From contig JAKSXM010000247.1 of the NCBI GenBank assembly GCA_022575985.1, positions 5,169,501-5,233,500 of the forward strand: a DNA stretch of 64,000 nt. The letters are read 5' to 3'. The translations under genes were made by a program, and so were the position numbers. The notes beneath the pieces are model-generated. The model was not told the origin of the DNA. It searched no databases and was given only the letters and a program-made list of their open reading frames with translations. Of the stretch, positions 1-11,336 are shown in pieces (the first letter of the stretch is position 1; each line of letters starts with the position of its first letter). The stretch is from Anagrus nilaparvatae (Eukaryota; Arthropoda; Insecta; Hymenoptera; Mymaridae).

Positions 1-451
1 TAATTATATTTGGGAAACATTTTTCTTCTGGATTGATGGATTCAAATTTCGGAAAATGGAAAATTGTGAAAATTATTTAATTTTTTTCAAAAATTGCAAT
101 TTTTTTCACATGTTTTTTTGAAAGAAAAAAAAATTGGGACATTTTTTGGAAAAACTCTTCCATCAATCCAGAAGATAATTGTATTTTAAAAATGTAGCCA
201 AAAAATTAGAAAGATATCTTAATTATTTTTCGAGTTATCGTGCACACAAATCGAAAAACGTTGTTTCGAGAAAAACGCGTTTAAAGTTTAGAATTCTGTA
301 TCTTACGCCTTTCGCGGTGTCTTGCTTCATCGTCTATAACTTTCTTATTATTCAAGATATCATTATAAAAATTTTTTTCCATATTTTTAAGATGTTTTCG
401 AACCCAAAAAAAATAAAAACAGAAAATCGATTACGAAAAAGTTTCAATTAG
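1..451. repeat. AT-rich interspersed repeat fragment
   Basis: No gene is recognised. A stretch near 265-300 (GAGAAAAACGCGTTTAAAGT) recurs with small changes near 26,655-26,690, and both copies are followed by similar T-rich sequence. The 90-codon open frame here and the 74-codon one at 26,630 look alike only because of this shared repeat. The block ends at a short pyrimidine-rich motif directly beside the gag remnant that starts at 472, so it may be an older repeat into which that element inserted, or the reverse. Confidence 0.45.
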
Positions 452-471
452 GTCTACCCCCTTAAGCTGTG

Positions 472-3086
472 GACATTGCAGAGTTTTGTGATTTGTGTCT
501 TGGCACAGAACGCAATGGGTAGGGAATCGCAGCTTATTACTTTTGGGCCGGCGTGCGTTATTTTGTGAATTATTTGCATAATTATTATTTTGCGATCTTG
601 AAAATTACATGCTTGGAATCGAACTTTGATTCCATTGTAGCATCATTTGTGCAAAATAATTGGGGTCCGCAAACGTATGGGGAAACTATAGATAGGGCGG
701 AGAAGCCATAGGCTGCATTATAGGCTGAGTTTGTTGTTGAGGTTGTGATCTAGGTTGCTGCTGTTGACCCACGCGCTGATGTTGTGTCTGACGCTGCTGC
801 TGAGGTCCTTGTTGCTGCCTCTGCTGGGGCTGTTGATTATTGTCCCCAGGGGAAGTTAATGCTGCCAGCTCTTCCGTCGTTACCTGTTTACCGCACCCTC
901 TGGGCTTGCGTTTCCCTTTGATAGGTGTATTTTCCGGTATTTCGTCGGTATGAGACGGATTTACTGAAGCGTTTACTGTTTCAGTAAGAGCCGCTATTTT
1001 AGCTTTTACTACTTTGTCGTCATAAGCTAAATCTGGTACTTTTGACTTTTCTTTGCCTTTTGGGGCTGAATACTTATTTCTTACTTCGGCCAATTTTTCG
1101 TGTTTCTGTCCCAAGTCCAATAATTCATTAAAGCTGTTTATATTATTGGTCAGCCTGTATGCTTCTAAGCTTCGCTGATATTCCGGGTGGAGTACTCTAA
1201 GGGCCATTGCCACCAATTTCCTTTCACTCGGGCGTTTTGACAACTTATCCGCTATTGCTTTGAAGGCGCATAAAAATGTGGCCATATTTTTCGCCCTTGC
1301 CTTGTGTCCTGGTTCGTAGCTCATCAAGATAATCCTCGTCTTCCATATATGGGACAAAACGATTGCGGAAGGCCGTTTCGAAATCCTCCCATGTATCAAG
1401 GTTATCTCGATCTGTCTTGTAGCACAAGATGGCGTGATCTTCGAACATTGAAGTTAGGCCGTACTTGATTTGTACAAAGGAGAAGCCTGATGTCGGGTAG
1501 TAATCCTTAAGCTTGAACAAAAATTCTTCGGCCTTCTTGGTGTCGCCATTGAATTTTAAGTTCCACATTTTTAGCACTTTTCCGGCTTCTGTGCGCTTGG
1601 ATAGGCTCAAGTTAAAGGATTTCTTTCTGCTGAACGTAACTTCAATTTTGGATTTTTCCGTATCTTGTAAGGCTGAATTCATAAAAATGTTTTTCTCACG
1701 TTTTTCATTTTTCGTGGTTTTGTGAGATTTTGCTTTAATGATGACGTTTTTGCTTCTATTACTTTTTTTTGTTTTCTTTCTGATTATGGTTGTTATATTT
1801 TTCTATTTCTAATCTTTGTTGTTCTATGAACTCTTGTTCTTTCCGCAGCTTTTCCTTTTCCGCTTTTTTGTTTTCCCTTTCTTGGGAGCTTTTGCTGGAA
1901 GCGGAGGTATGCGAGCTGAGAGAGCCTGCTAAGATACCTTGCTAGCTTATAGTCTTCTCTTTACGTAACTCTTCCATTACTTCCTTTGCCAGCGCTACCT
2001 CCCGTCGTAAGGCTTCTCTTTGCTTCTTCAAAAGGGCTAATTCTTTTTGAACAGCTGTTTGAGCCTCCGGTAAGGAAATTTCTGAACTGCTGTACTCATT
2101 TTCTTCTGAGCTAGCTAAGCTGCCGCTATCACTTTCATGTACTGGTCTTTGTCCAGTTACCAAGTTTGGTACTTGATTTTTCTGGCAAAGAGGTCCCCTA
2201 GTACTTGCTGCTGGCGTCTTAGTTAATACATTACTTTGTGGATCTAATCTGTCAACATAGTTATCCCATTTCAGACTGTTTGTGTCGCTGTGTGGCGTCT
2301 GTAACCACCTTTAACCACCTGTAACTGCTCCTTGGTCGGTCGTGTCGTTATGCATCGCTATTACGCGTGCCAGTTTTATTGAATCTTGTTAGTGGTAATG
2401 ACAGACGTGACCTTGGTATTTTATCGTTTTGTTATAATTCAGTCTGATTTTTGCCGTGATTTTCCGGCATTTCATGGCTATGGTTTATGTGACTTGTCAG
2501 CCTTACCTTAGTAGCGCTCATTACGGGATCGCAGCTAGCCGTCGTTGACGTAATTGGGTTGTTTACGTTAACGCCCAAGGCCGGCGCAGAAGTCATATGA
2601 ACTGCTTGGTTAGCGATTGTATTCTGCGTTAAGGCTTGGACATAAGTCATGCTTGCTTGAGAGTATTGAGCCGCTGTAGCAATGAGCGCGCTATAAGCTG
2701 GATTCCTTAGCCTCACATTATTCAACTCTGATACATGTCTGTTGATATCGCTGTTCAACGTTGAACTTCTGATTTGTTCATCCATTGATGGAATATCAAG
2801 GGCATTTTGTAAAATTGGTAGCATGAAGTCGCTCAGCCTCTTGTCTGCACTATGGCTCCAGTTGTACGGGGCTCTTTCATCGTTTTTCTTGATTTGGTAT
2901 CTGAAGAGCCTATCTCTTATTTCGTCTACAGAACCTTCGTTTGATAACCCGTACTCGTCTTTTTTATAAGATCTAAAAATTTCATATTATTTGTTATTTT
3001 TAGTTGTTGAACTTCGGGCCATAAGTCTGTTTCCTATTTGACTTACGGCTCGGCTGCACTTGATTTTCGCGTTTATTACCCATTTT
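472..3086 (-). pseudogene. Gypsy-type retrotransposon Gag, decayed
   Basis: Reading leftward from an ATG at about 3,086, the frame starts MGNKRENQVQPSRKS and is soon broken by a stop. Next comes a SAP-like segment (DEYGLSNEGSVDEIRDRLF, about 2,950-2,880), then an Ala/Thr/Asn-rich region (2,824-2,432), an acidic Ser-rich stretch and a strong coiled coil (2,163-1,942). A capsid-like retrotransposon gag domain follows (about 1,682-1,100, containing WNLKFNGDTKKAEEFLFKL and WEDFETAFRNRFVP). A Gln-rich tail (about 860-700) leads to one CCHC zinc knuckle (CVLCQDTNHKTLQC, about 514-473). Frame changes near 1,290 and 1,690 and stops near 3,000 and 1,940 make it non-functional. No protease or polymerase follows; the element is truncated at about 470. 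The domain order fits insect Ty3/gypsy Gag. The exact lineage is not resolved. Confidence 0.8.
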
Positions 3087-3402
3087 AAATTAATAAAAAC
3101 AAAAAAAAATTTATTATGTTTTAGGGTTCATAAAATGCTAGCCCTTCCCTTAGAGAAAAAGCGACAATAAAACAAAAGAGTTGAATTTTAAAATTGAAAA
3201 TTTTATGTGAAAAATACGAAGCAGGTCAAAATATTATGTTTTTATATTTTTCCCGCTGACTTCGCGTAGGGATACTCTTTTGTATAAATTACTGCCTTTT
3301 TCCTATTGAAAACGCGGCGCAAGGGACTAATTTTCCTTAAAAAAAATTTCTTGAGAAGTTTATAAAAGTCTTGAATAATCTTAAAAATTTCGAAGAAGTA
3401 AT

Positions 3403-3445
3403 TAGACTGTGCGAAGCACAGTCTATACCCGCGACAAAATGTCGC
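3403..3445. other. Two adjacent perfect hairpins in gag leader
   Basis: TAGACTGTGC-GAA-GCACAGTCTA (3,403-3,425) is a perfect 10-bp stem with a 3-nt loop. Five bases on, GCGACA-AAA-TGTCGC (3,431-3,445) is a perfect 6-bp stem with a 3-nt loop. They lie about 320-360 nt upstream of the minus-strand gag start, so they could be in the LTR or leader of that element. No LTR boundaries or primer-binding site could be fixed here. Confidence 0.55.
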
Positions 3446-3599
3446 TATGGTTTGCACTCGTTAAGGTCACAGTGATCTCCGATTAGGTTAAAAATTTATA
3501 TATAAGTTAGATATAAGACCAACATGAACTGTATTGATTTTGAGCCAAATCGAAAATATAGTACCGAAATTATATATATATATATATCAATTTACGGGA

Positions 3600-4085
3600 A
3601 TGACAGCGTTAAAAACATAAAATGTCGATTATAAGACATATAACATGATAAAATAAGCACTTTTAGGATGAAAATAATCATTCCAGGTTGAAGCGGGTAC
3701 CCTGGAGGTATAATTTGTCATTTTCCGCACGAATATATTATCCGATTTTCCAAGATAACGGACCAAAAAACTTGAGAAAATGAACTTTTAACTTTACAGA
3801 GGGGTTTTTTAGGGCAAACAAAACAAACATTCGGTTGAAAATATCCAATTTCTTGGCCTAAAAAATTTTCCGATTTTTCAATATAACGAACCGAAAAACT
3901 CAAAAAAATGAATTTTTAACATTACAAGGGCGTTAAAAACACAAAATATCGAATATAAAACATAAAACATGATAGAATAAGGACTTTTAAGATGAAAATA
4001 ATCATTCCAGGTAGAAGCAGATACCCTGGGGGTAAAATTTTTCATTTTCCACACAAGTATATTTTCCGATTTTCCAAGATGGCGG
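3600..4085. repeat. Two-copy direct repeat, 324-bp period
   Basis: GCGTTAAAAACA starts at 3,606 and again at 3,930. About 160 bp after each start remain clearly alike, including the shared ATAATCATTCCAGGT, ACCCTGG and a final TCCGATTTTCCAAGAT. The second copy ends in ATGGCGGCCCG. The motif TCCGATTTTC(C/T)AA(G/T)ATGGCGG also occurs near 42,130 inside the large foldback, so this is a dispersed family as well as a local duplication. It has no coding content. Confidence 0.7.
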
Positions 4086-4249
4086 CCCGCAGGCCTATTC
4101 TGTATTTAATTCACGTGAATTAGTAAAATATGAAAAAAATGAATCGAATGAAACAAAATAAATTTTTCACAAATTTGCATAACCATTTATTATAACCTAT
4201 GTTTTTTATTTTTGTAATAAATAAATAAATATTTTTTAAGTTTATGCTG

Positions 4250-4998
4250 TGTTACGTATGATAGGTCATAATTCGAGCCATTGCATCCGCATTCTTTAAT
4301 ATTTATATATTTAACTCATTCCTGCTTAGTGCTTATGTTAGCTCGTAAATCGAGCTAACATACCTGCATTTCCTCTTTCATACATTTCAATATCCGATTT
4401 CACCAATTCAGATCCGGCTCCTTATAAATTGACAGAAATATAGAATCGAAGGTCATTAATGACGCATTTAGAAATATTTTAGGCAACGAAGAGTTGCATA
4501 AATACCCTCATGATTTTCCACGAAATAATCAACGACGCTTTCGTTAATTGGACGTGACGAGATCGACGCTTCCGCGTATTGGACAATCCCACCTAAATTC
4601 AAGTACCTGGGCAGTTACTAATTAGTTTATATAATATACTTGCAACTGTCATAAATCCAGTTTTACTGTCAGTTCCTCTCAGTTACTTTTACATACTCCC
4701 ATGATAACTGGCCTACTAACATCAGGTCTAGTTTAGGAGACTTATATTCGATTAGAACAGACTTCCGAGTATAATCATTCAATAGTACAATCATCCATTC
4801 AGACTTATTGACTTAGACGCTTTTTCATATTAACTTATAATAAAGTCAGTGAATTAAACTAAAGTATTCAGTGTGTTTATTTAATTGTGATAACTTCCTT
4901 CTATAATCTAGAACTTAGCGCAGTTAAGTTCAACCAGCTTTAATACCCGAGGTCATCAACATATTTATACATTCATCAACGTATATCAACTTTAATCT
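4250..4998 (+). mobile_element. LTR-like repeat copy 1 (TGTTACGTATGATAGG family)
   Basis: The copy begins TGTTACGTATGATAGGTC and contains a perfect hairpin, ATGTTAGCTCG-TAAAT-CGAGCTAACAT, near 4,335-4,362. It ends near the ACCCGAGGTCATCAAC block at about 4,950-4,998. An inverted relative lies at 50,390-51,164 with the same hairpin and block order, and a third starts at 52,428 on the minus strand just after a polypurine tract. TG start, polypurine neighbour and size suggest a gypsy-type LTR, here solo. The far end is not sharply defined and no target duplication was established. Confidence 0.6.
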
Positions 4999-6090
4999 AT
5001 CAGAGAAAAATTTATTTTTCAAAAATTATTCATTTTTACATTACATGAAAGAGACTACAGTGCTCAAGAAGTAGTACATTTGTTAATGAGTTGGCCTCTA
5101 TATCACAGTTCACGGAGTTACGTCAATTTAGTAATTCAAGATGACAATTGGATACAAATAAAGGTGAATATATAATTCCTTACCAATAATATAAATAACA
5201 ATTTTACTAATTATTTAAACATCTTTAAAATAAAATGAACCTACGTAATTAAACAATACTTACTTGATGGAACTGTAACTCTTATAATTATATTTTAAAT
5301 TTAGACATAATAAATTTATATTCATTTTAATTAATTTGAATAACTTATATACAGTAATTCAACGATTTACAAACCCTCGACCCATGTAGCTTCAAAGTTA
5401 AAAACTTGAATTTAGAACACAAAATTTTTCGAATTTTTAAAAAAATTTTTTGTAATCTCTTCTTTTTTATTTATTTTTAAATAATACTTTCAATAAGACA
5501 AAGCTATTTATACTATACAACTTATTCCTAATCTCAAATAATGTATGTAATGTTTGTTTAAATTTGATAAGAAAATTTATTAAAATCAATTAAACTTATA
5601 AATCTTTACTTTTCTATATATGACCTTATATTTTTACTCTAGGCTTAATTTTTTATTTAATTATTTTTAATTTTTATTTTAATACAATACAAAGGATTTT
5701 TATAACAAACTTATCTATGAGTAATTCTTAGTGAAACTTTACTAATGGAAAGGTAAAAGTCGGGGATTTGAAAAAAATTAATTGGGTTGGCTTTGGTATA
5801 CGTTCATATGATACCATGCCAAATTTTAAGGTTTTAGGTTCAAAGGGTACAAAATGGCGGCTATTTTTCGGTCTTATATGGTTTTAAAAAAAAATCATTT
5901 TTAAAAATGACAATTTTCGATTTCATTTTTTCTACGCTCTGAATAAAGCTGAAAATGGTTTTCTTGAATCTGTCTCATGTAAAATTTCCCGCTGAATCCG
6001 AATCTGCCACCAGTTTTTCAAAAAAACGCCAAGGAAAACCGGAAAATTGGAAAAACTAAGAAAACTCATTTTTTTTCAAACGCAGATTTT
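4999..6090. other. AT-rich sequence without recognised gene
   Basis: No open frame of note, RNA gene or element end is visible. From about 5,745 the sequence becomes a T-rich interspersed repeat (phrases such as GGTACAAAATGGCGGCTATT) that leads into the foldback element starting at 6,091. Confidence 0.5.
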
Positions 6091-6820
6091 TCATACAGTC
6101 GTAACTTTTTTTTTATCCTAACCGGTCTTAAAATTTTTGTTTTTGTATGTACATTTTAATAAAAAAAATAACAAATTGGTAACTTTTAATAACAAAAAAA
6201 CGAGTAAAAATTTTTTGGAAACTTAGTGCTTGTAGAAAATTTTCAAGGCCTACAGAACCCATTTCTATCAAAAATTGGAATTTTGGCAGCAATTTAAAAA
6301 TTGGTCATTTTGGGGTAAGAATAGGCGTTTGGTTTATTGACTATCGCTGTGAGAAAATTAATTAAAAAAAACTGCGGTGTACGAGAATTGAAAGGTGATA
6401 CTTATACGAAAAAAATGAGATCAATTGGAAGTATTTTGGTTAACTGTCGAGGTTGCAGCTTTGAATTAAAGATTACGAAAAAACCCTATTTTATAACATT
6501 GTCGTATTTTGTAGTTATTCAGTATTTTGCTATTTCTTTTATTTCTATAGCGTTATGGAAACATCCAAAACTTTTCAAAAAAGGGGGTCTTTGGTAAAAT
6601 TTCTCGAGGAATCCGAAAGTTTGGTCAAAATTTACATTAGGTGACAAGGAAATCCGGAAAATTAAAAATGAAAAATTTCGTGAAAATGGGAAATATTGAA
6701 ATGGATTTTTAAGTACTTAAAAGGCAAATACTCGCTAAAATTTTTTTTTTATTAAAAAGTACATACAAAAATAAAAATTTTAAGACCGGTTAGGATAAAA
6801 AAAAAGTTACGACTGTATGA
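6091..6820. mobile_element. Foldback MITE-like element
   Basis: TCATACAGTCGTAACTTTTT at 6,091 reads back as the complement ending at 6,820. The arms match over about 75-85 bp, including AACCGGTCTTAAAATTTT and a poly-A/T run. The interior (6,240-6,600) shares phrases with the foldback at 60,104-60,954, for example GGTGATACTTA, ATGAGA(T/C)CAA and AAAAAACCCTATT. Partial relatives lie at 25,680-25,870 and 53,240-53,346. It has no coding capacity; the 86-codon frame inside is not conserved. Target duplication not determined. Confidence 0.65.
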
Positions 6821-7072
6821 AACTAAAGAATAAACTTTTAGACTTTTTATTTACTGTATGTGAATTTTTAGACTAGTCTATACATAATATAATTTACACC
6901 AAAAAAAAAAAAAAAAATGTACCTGCTATCTTAACTGTATTTATATAAATACTAAGTTTTATATATATTTATTACTCTGACTAAAATTTCAGTATTGTAA
7001 GTTAAATAAAAAAAAAAACAAATTTATCTAATTATAAAAAATTTATATATTTAAGTAGTAGTTTAACACATT

Positions 7073-7210
7073 AACCAACCTCCATCCCCGTACATACAGA
7101 CTTGATCTGATTCTGGGGATTATAAGATGTTTTATATATTTTTGTATTATAAATGCGCAATTTTGTTAACGTTGTACTTTATAATTATGTAACACATCTG
7201 TAATATGGAA

Positions 7211-7241
<31 letters not shown>

Positions 7242-7245
7242 ATTA
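7073..7245 (+). repeat. Probable LINE 3' end with (AAAT)n tail
   Basis: A relatively GC-rich segment (CCTCCATCCCCGTACATACAG onward) leads to about eight AAAT units at 7,210-7,245. A unique segment ending in a short tetranucleotide array is typical of CR1/L2-type non-LTR retrotransposon 3' ends. No coding sequence of the element remains, so the family is not assigned. Confidence 0.5.
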
Positions 7246-7479
7246 CTCCTATAAGAATTCATTTTTACAAATTTAAATTCAATTTGTACCATAATATTTA
7301 ATTTTATTTATAATATCAATAATGTACATACTGGAACTCGACTAGAAAATTAATTTTTTTTAATTTTTTCGATTTACGAACGAATTTTCGATTCCAAATA
7401 ATTCTTAAATCGAGAAGCAATTGTACGCACTTTTTAACAGACTATTAAACAATACATAAATAATTTTTTGATTTCAGAC

Positions 7480-9156
7480 AAATGAATCAAATGATGAAAA
7501 TATTGATACATAAACTTGTAATTTAATAGAAAAATATAAGATCAGACCAAAAGAACTAAATAACTTAACTTTATTAAATTTCGCTAAAAATTATACAATT
7601 GTCAAGAACAAATTTACAAAACGACGGAAAGAAAACATTGTTAGAATTTTTCCAAAATTTAAAATAACTAACAATGAAATTGAAGATAAAAAATTTTATA
7701 AACAACAAAGCATTTTAAACATACCATTTAAAAATGATTATATTGATATTCTTCAATCATATGAAAATATAAATAAATGGAAGCAAATTTACGAAACATT
7801 AAATATAAATAACAATGAAAACATAGCTTTAAACGAATTCACTGATAATGATGGAATTCCAGAAGAAATAAATTATAAGAACATAAATATTGCATTTGAT
7901 TTTCTATCAGGATTCCATAATGACAATTTAGAAAGAGGTTTAGGAAAAAGGGCAATAGATTTATGTTATAACTGGAATATGCCTATTGAAAACTAACCAA
8001 CTGAATAAGAAATACATTCTTTTCTGAATACCTACAAATCTCAACAAGAAAAGAAAATATATAAACAAAATACAGAATCTAAAATATCGTTTACAGATGA
8101 CCAACAACAAAAATTAGACTTGTTAGATACTCAAATAACCAGTATACGAAACAGTTCTATGACAGCAAATAGTATAAAAATAGTTATAATACAAGGCAAA
8201 GCTGGTTCTGGTAAAAGCACAATAATCAAAGAAATGGTTAGGAGGATTACATCAATTTTCGGAGAAGATTCGGTTAAAGTAGCGGCATCAACAGGTATGG
8301 CAGCAGTTAACATAGATGGACTAATATTACATTATTTGCTACTTCTGTTAACAGTTAAACAGAGAATTTACAAACACAAGGAAGAATAATTTTTAAACAA
8401 TTCCAAAAGTATTATTGTCTCCAAAACGAACACAGACAAAAGGTTAATCATACCCCTCACTCACAATTGCTTGATGAAATAGCAAATGCAAAGTTGTCTC
8501 AACATAATTATAACTTGTTATATAACCAAAGAGAGACAGTTATCCCCAAAGAAGAATTAGACAATTTCCAAAACGCAATTCATTTGTTTCCAACGTGTGC
8601 ACAAGTTGAAACATTTTCGAAAAATACGGGACACCCAGTTGCACGAATAATTTCTACAAACACACCAAATATTGCCATGCATTGCTCAGACGAAAAAGCA
8701 ACAGGATTACAAAGTATATTATATTTGTCAAAAAATTGTCGAATAATGTTACGTACGAATTTATGGGTAGCAGGTGGATTAACAAATGGGAGCTTAGAAT
8801 ACATACGGGAAATAATATATGCTGATAATGAATCACCACCACAATTACCTCAAGTATTAATGGTTGAATTTGTCAATTACAAGGGACCATTTTTTTATAA
8901 AAATTATTTCCCAATTATTCCTGTAGAAAGAACTTGGAAACATAACAATATTCTATGCAGTCGCACACAATTTTCAATTATGTTATCATATGCTCTAACT
9001 ATTCATAAGTCTCAAGGCCAAACATTAGATAAAATTTTCTTACACATAGGGGACACGGAAAGACAATTAGGTATCACGTACGTCGGCTTAAGTCGAGTTA
9101 AGTCAATTAATGATGTAATTCTAATAAAGGGTTACAATAAATATCGTTTTGACTAG
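7480..9156 (+). pseudogene. Helitron-type PIF1-like helicase, decayed
   Basis: PIF1-like SF1B helicases form the C-terminal half of the Helitron Rep-helicase protein and unwind DNA during rolling-circle transposition. An almost open frame from about 7,500 contains FAKNYTIVKNK and IVRIFPKF. This segment precedes the helicase in arthropod Helitrons. Stops interrupt it near 7,510 and 7,995-8,010. Residues from 8,120 hold Walker A (QGKAGSGKST) and the following AASTGMAA motif. A later block (8,467-9,156) holds the C-terminal signature ALTIHKSQGQTLDKI and YVGLSRVKS. About 80 nt between the blocks are frame-shifted, and the Walker B and middle motifs appear deleted. No Rep (HUH) domain is seen upstream and no clear Helitron end downstream. 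Confidence 0.8.
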
Positions 9157-10205
9157 ATACGAATTTCTTCATCTTTTGAGTTTGTTGAAAATATAAAAGG
9201 CAATTTCCAGAGTTTTAAAATAACACTTAATTGAAGCCTAATGGAAGTCTCACAGCTCAACCAGAGGCCTAGAATAGAGCCTTTTATTCAAGGTTTGGCC
9301 ATTAAATAATTAAAAGTGCACATGTTTTAGCTAGCAAATTTAATTAATAAATATTTTCTTTATAATTTGAGTGTGTGAGTGTGTGTTAAAATATATAGTG
9401 CGCGAATATACATAGATATACAAACACGCAGTATTTTCTCTCGTAATTTTAATATCAATTGTAGCTCATTTTTATATACTCATATCGCTTGATGAATACC
9501 TGTGTATACGCGCGCAGAACATTGATATCAATTTAATCTAAGTTTATGGCCATTTAGCGTAAGTTTCTTTTTTAAAATATTATACATTTTATTACTTTTC
9601 TTTATTAAATATTAAATATTCTCGTAAAATCAATTTACTTCTATTATTGACTTAGTTTCCTTCCCTCCCCCCTTTTTCAGAAATACACGAACATAAAATT
9701 TTGTAGCCGGCATAGTGGAGCGCCAGGCAAATTACATGTAAGTAAGTAATAAAATAGGTAAACTACTTTGGTTTGTATTTTGGTAAAAGCTTGTTAAAAT
9801 TTTCATAATCAGTTTATAATTCGATTATACAATATTGATATATAAATTATTCACGCGATATAAATTTTCTTTAAATTCACGTAACCAGTAAATTCACACA
9901 AGAGAGAAACTATATCAATGTGCGGTTTGTGCTATAGTAGAGAAAAACCATGTAATTGTCAGGCTAGTTAGATTTTATTTGTAAGTCATTTAGAGCCGTT
10001 TTTTTATTAATTAATAGCAAATACCCGCACTACAAATTGGCATCCCTTTTTATAATAACATAGCAATAAATAATAATTTTTTTTAGATTAAAAATAAACA
10101 ATTTTTTTTAAATTTAGAAAAATTTTTTAAATTTGAAAATAAAAAAAAATAAAATGAAAATTTTTATTGTTATTTTTGTTTATATCGCCCATTACTTTAT
10201 AATAT
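9157..10205. other. Non-coding AT-rich stretch with one exon-like island
   Basis: No protein or element is recognised. A GT-rich stretch sits near 9,368-9,390. At 9,661-9,745 a pyrimidine tract ending in CAG, a 57-nt island and GTAAGTAAG form a textbook internal-exon arrangement. Only one reading frame of the island (9,681-9,737) is open. With no neighbouring exon found, this could equally be chance or a fragment of a retroelement leader. Confidence 0.35.
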
Positions 10206-11240
10206 AAATCTAGAAAATGTTATTTTGTAATGACCAATGACTGAGCAAAAATGAAAAAACTTTTTTAGTTTTTATCACATGAACTGTATTAAAAATTTAG
10301 ACGTTTCCCTCATTTATATGAGCCTCTTCAGTAACTATAAATACATATAAAATATTAGAAAAAATTGAAAAAATTACAATACTTGTAAATATGGTTTTTT
10401 TTACATAGCCTGTATATCTTGAATTTGTATTAAACATTAAAAGTATTTGCCTAGAAATCTATTACTTTTATATTCTATTGCACTTAATGCGTATTATCAT
10501 ATTTGTTATTTTATTGTTATTAACAATTGTAATAAAAAAATTTAAACAAATTATTTTAAAAAAGAACTTTATAATTTATATCTGTAGAAAGAAGGAAGAA
10601 AACTTGTAATACGTACGATCAGCTGATCTTTGTTTTTAAATTATTTTGGCGATTGGTCGTACGATGGAGAAGCAGTAGATCAATAGTATCAATGTTTTTT
10701 ATCTTTGATGTTTGAGAGTATTGATTGTATGTATATATGAGAAGTTTAAGTTGTTGGTGTCTTCTTTTACATTGATGGTGGGATTATGCAGGTGGATGTG
10801 GATGCTGTCTGAAATTTTTCTTTTTGTCCAGCCCTTTTCTTCATCAACTATGTACAGTTTTTTGAAATCAAAACTGAGATTGTTTTCATTGCAGTGTGTA
10901 GCAATTACTGAATTTTTATTCCTTTTGTGTTCAAAACAACAAATATGATAATACACATTAAGTGCAATAGAATATAAAAATAATAGATTTCTAGGCAAAT
11001 ACTTTTAATGTTTAATACAAATTCAAGATATACAGGCTATGTAAAATAAACCATATTTACAAGTATTGTAATTTTTTCAATTTTTTCTAATATTTTATAT
11101 GTATTTATAGTTACTGAAGAGGCTCATATAAATAAGGGAAACGTCTAAATTTTTAATACAGTTCATGTGTTAAAAACTAAAAAAGTTTTTTCATTTTTGC
11201 CCAGTCCTTGGTCATTACAAAATAACATTTTCAAGATTTA
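10206..11240 (-). mobile_element. Penelope-like element remnant with inverted pLTRs
   Basis: Arms 10,206-10,514 and 10,934-11,240 are near-perfect inverted copies over about 305 bp. Between them lies the C-terminal end of a GIY-YIG endonuclease on the minus strand. Penelope-like elements are known to carry partial or inverted terminal repeats (pLTRs) around 5'-truncated copies, and this fits. Both arms contain CTGAAGAGGCTCATATAAAT followed by GGGAAACGTC, a hammerhead-like core. The high arm identity suggests a fairly recent event. Confidence 0.75.
10699..10930 (-). pseudogene. Penelope GIY-YIG endonuclease, C-terminal fragment
   Basis: About 75 residues align by eye with the end of Penelope endonucleases: EHKRNKNSVIATHCNENN, then LSFDFKKLYIVDEEKGW, then KRKISDSIHIHLHNPTINV. 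The His of the S-IA-H motif and the S-IHI segment match the family's ending. The open frame continues to an ATG at 10,998, but those first residues are read from the inverted terminal repeat, not the endonuclease. Catalytic GIY and YIG strands are missing, so no nuclease could be made. Confidence 0.75.
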
Positions 11241-11336
11241 TAAAAATTTTTATTTTTTTTTCAAATAATTTCAAACCAGTACTTATTGCTATTTTATTAA
11301 CAGAACCTAAAACCTTTGGAAATACATTCTTGTTAA

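Noticed and set aside
179..451. 90-codon ORF, possible small membrane protein
   Set aside because: AT-rich, with similarity only to a repeat copy at 26.6 kb, where the frame is different in detail. The repeat explains it.
3403..3445. tRNA or rho-independent-type terminator from the hairpins
   Set aside because: No cloverleaf or acceptor stem is present, and bacterial-type terminators are not expected in this genome.
8580..8842. Minus-strand ORFs opposite the helicase
   Set aside because: They are shadows of the plus-strand PIF1-like frame, which has recognised motifs.
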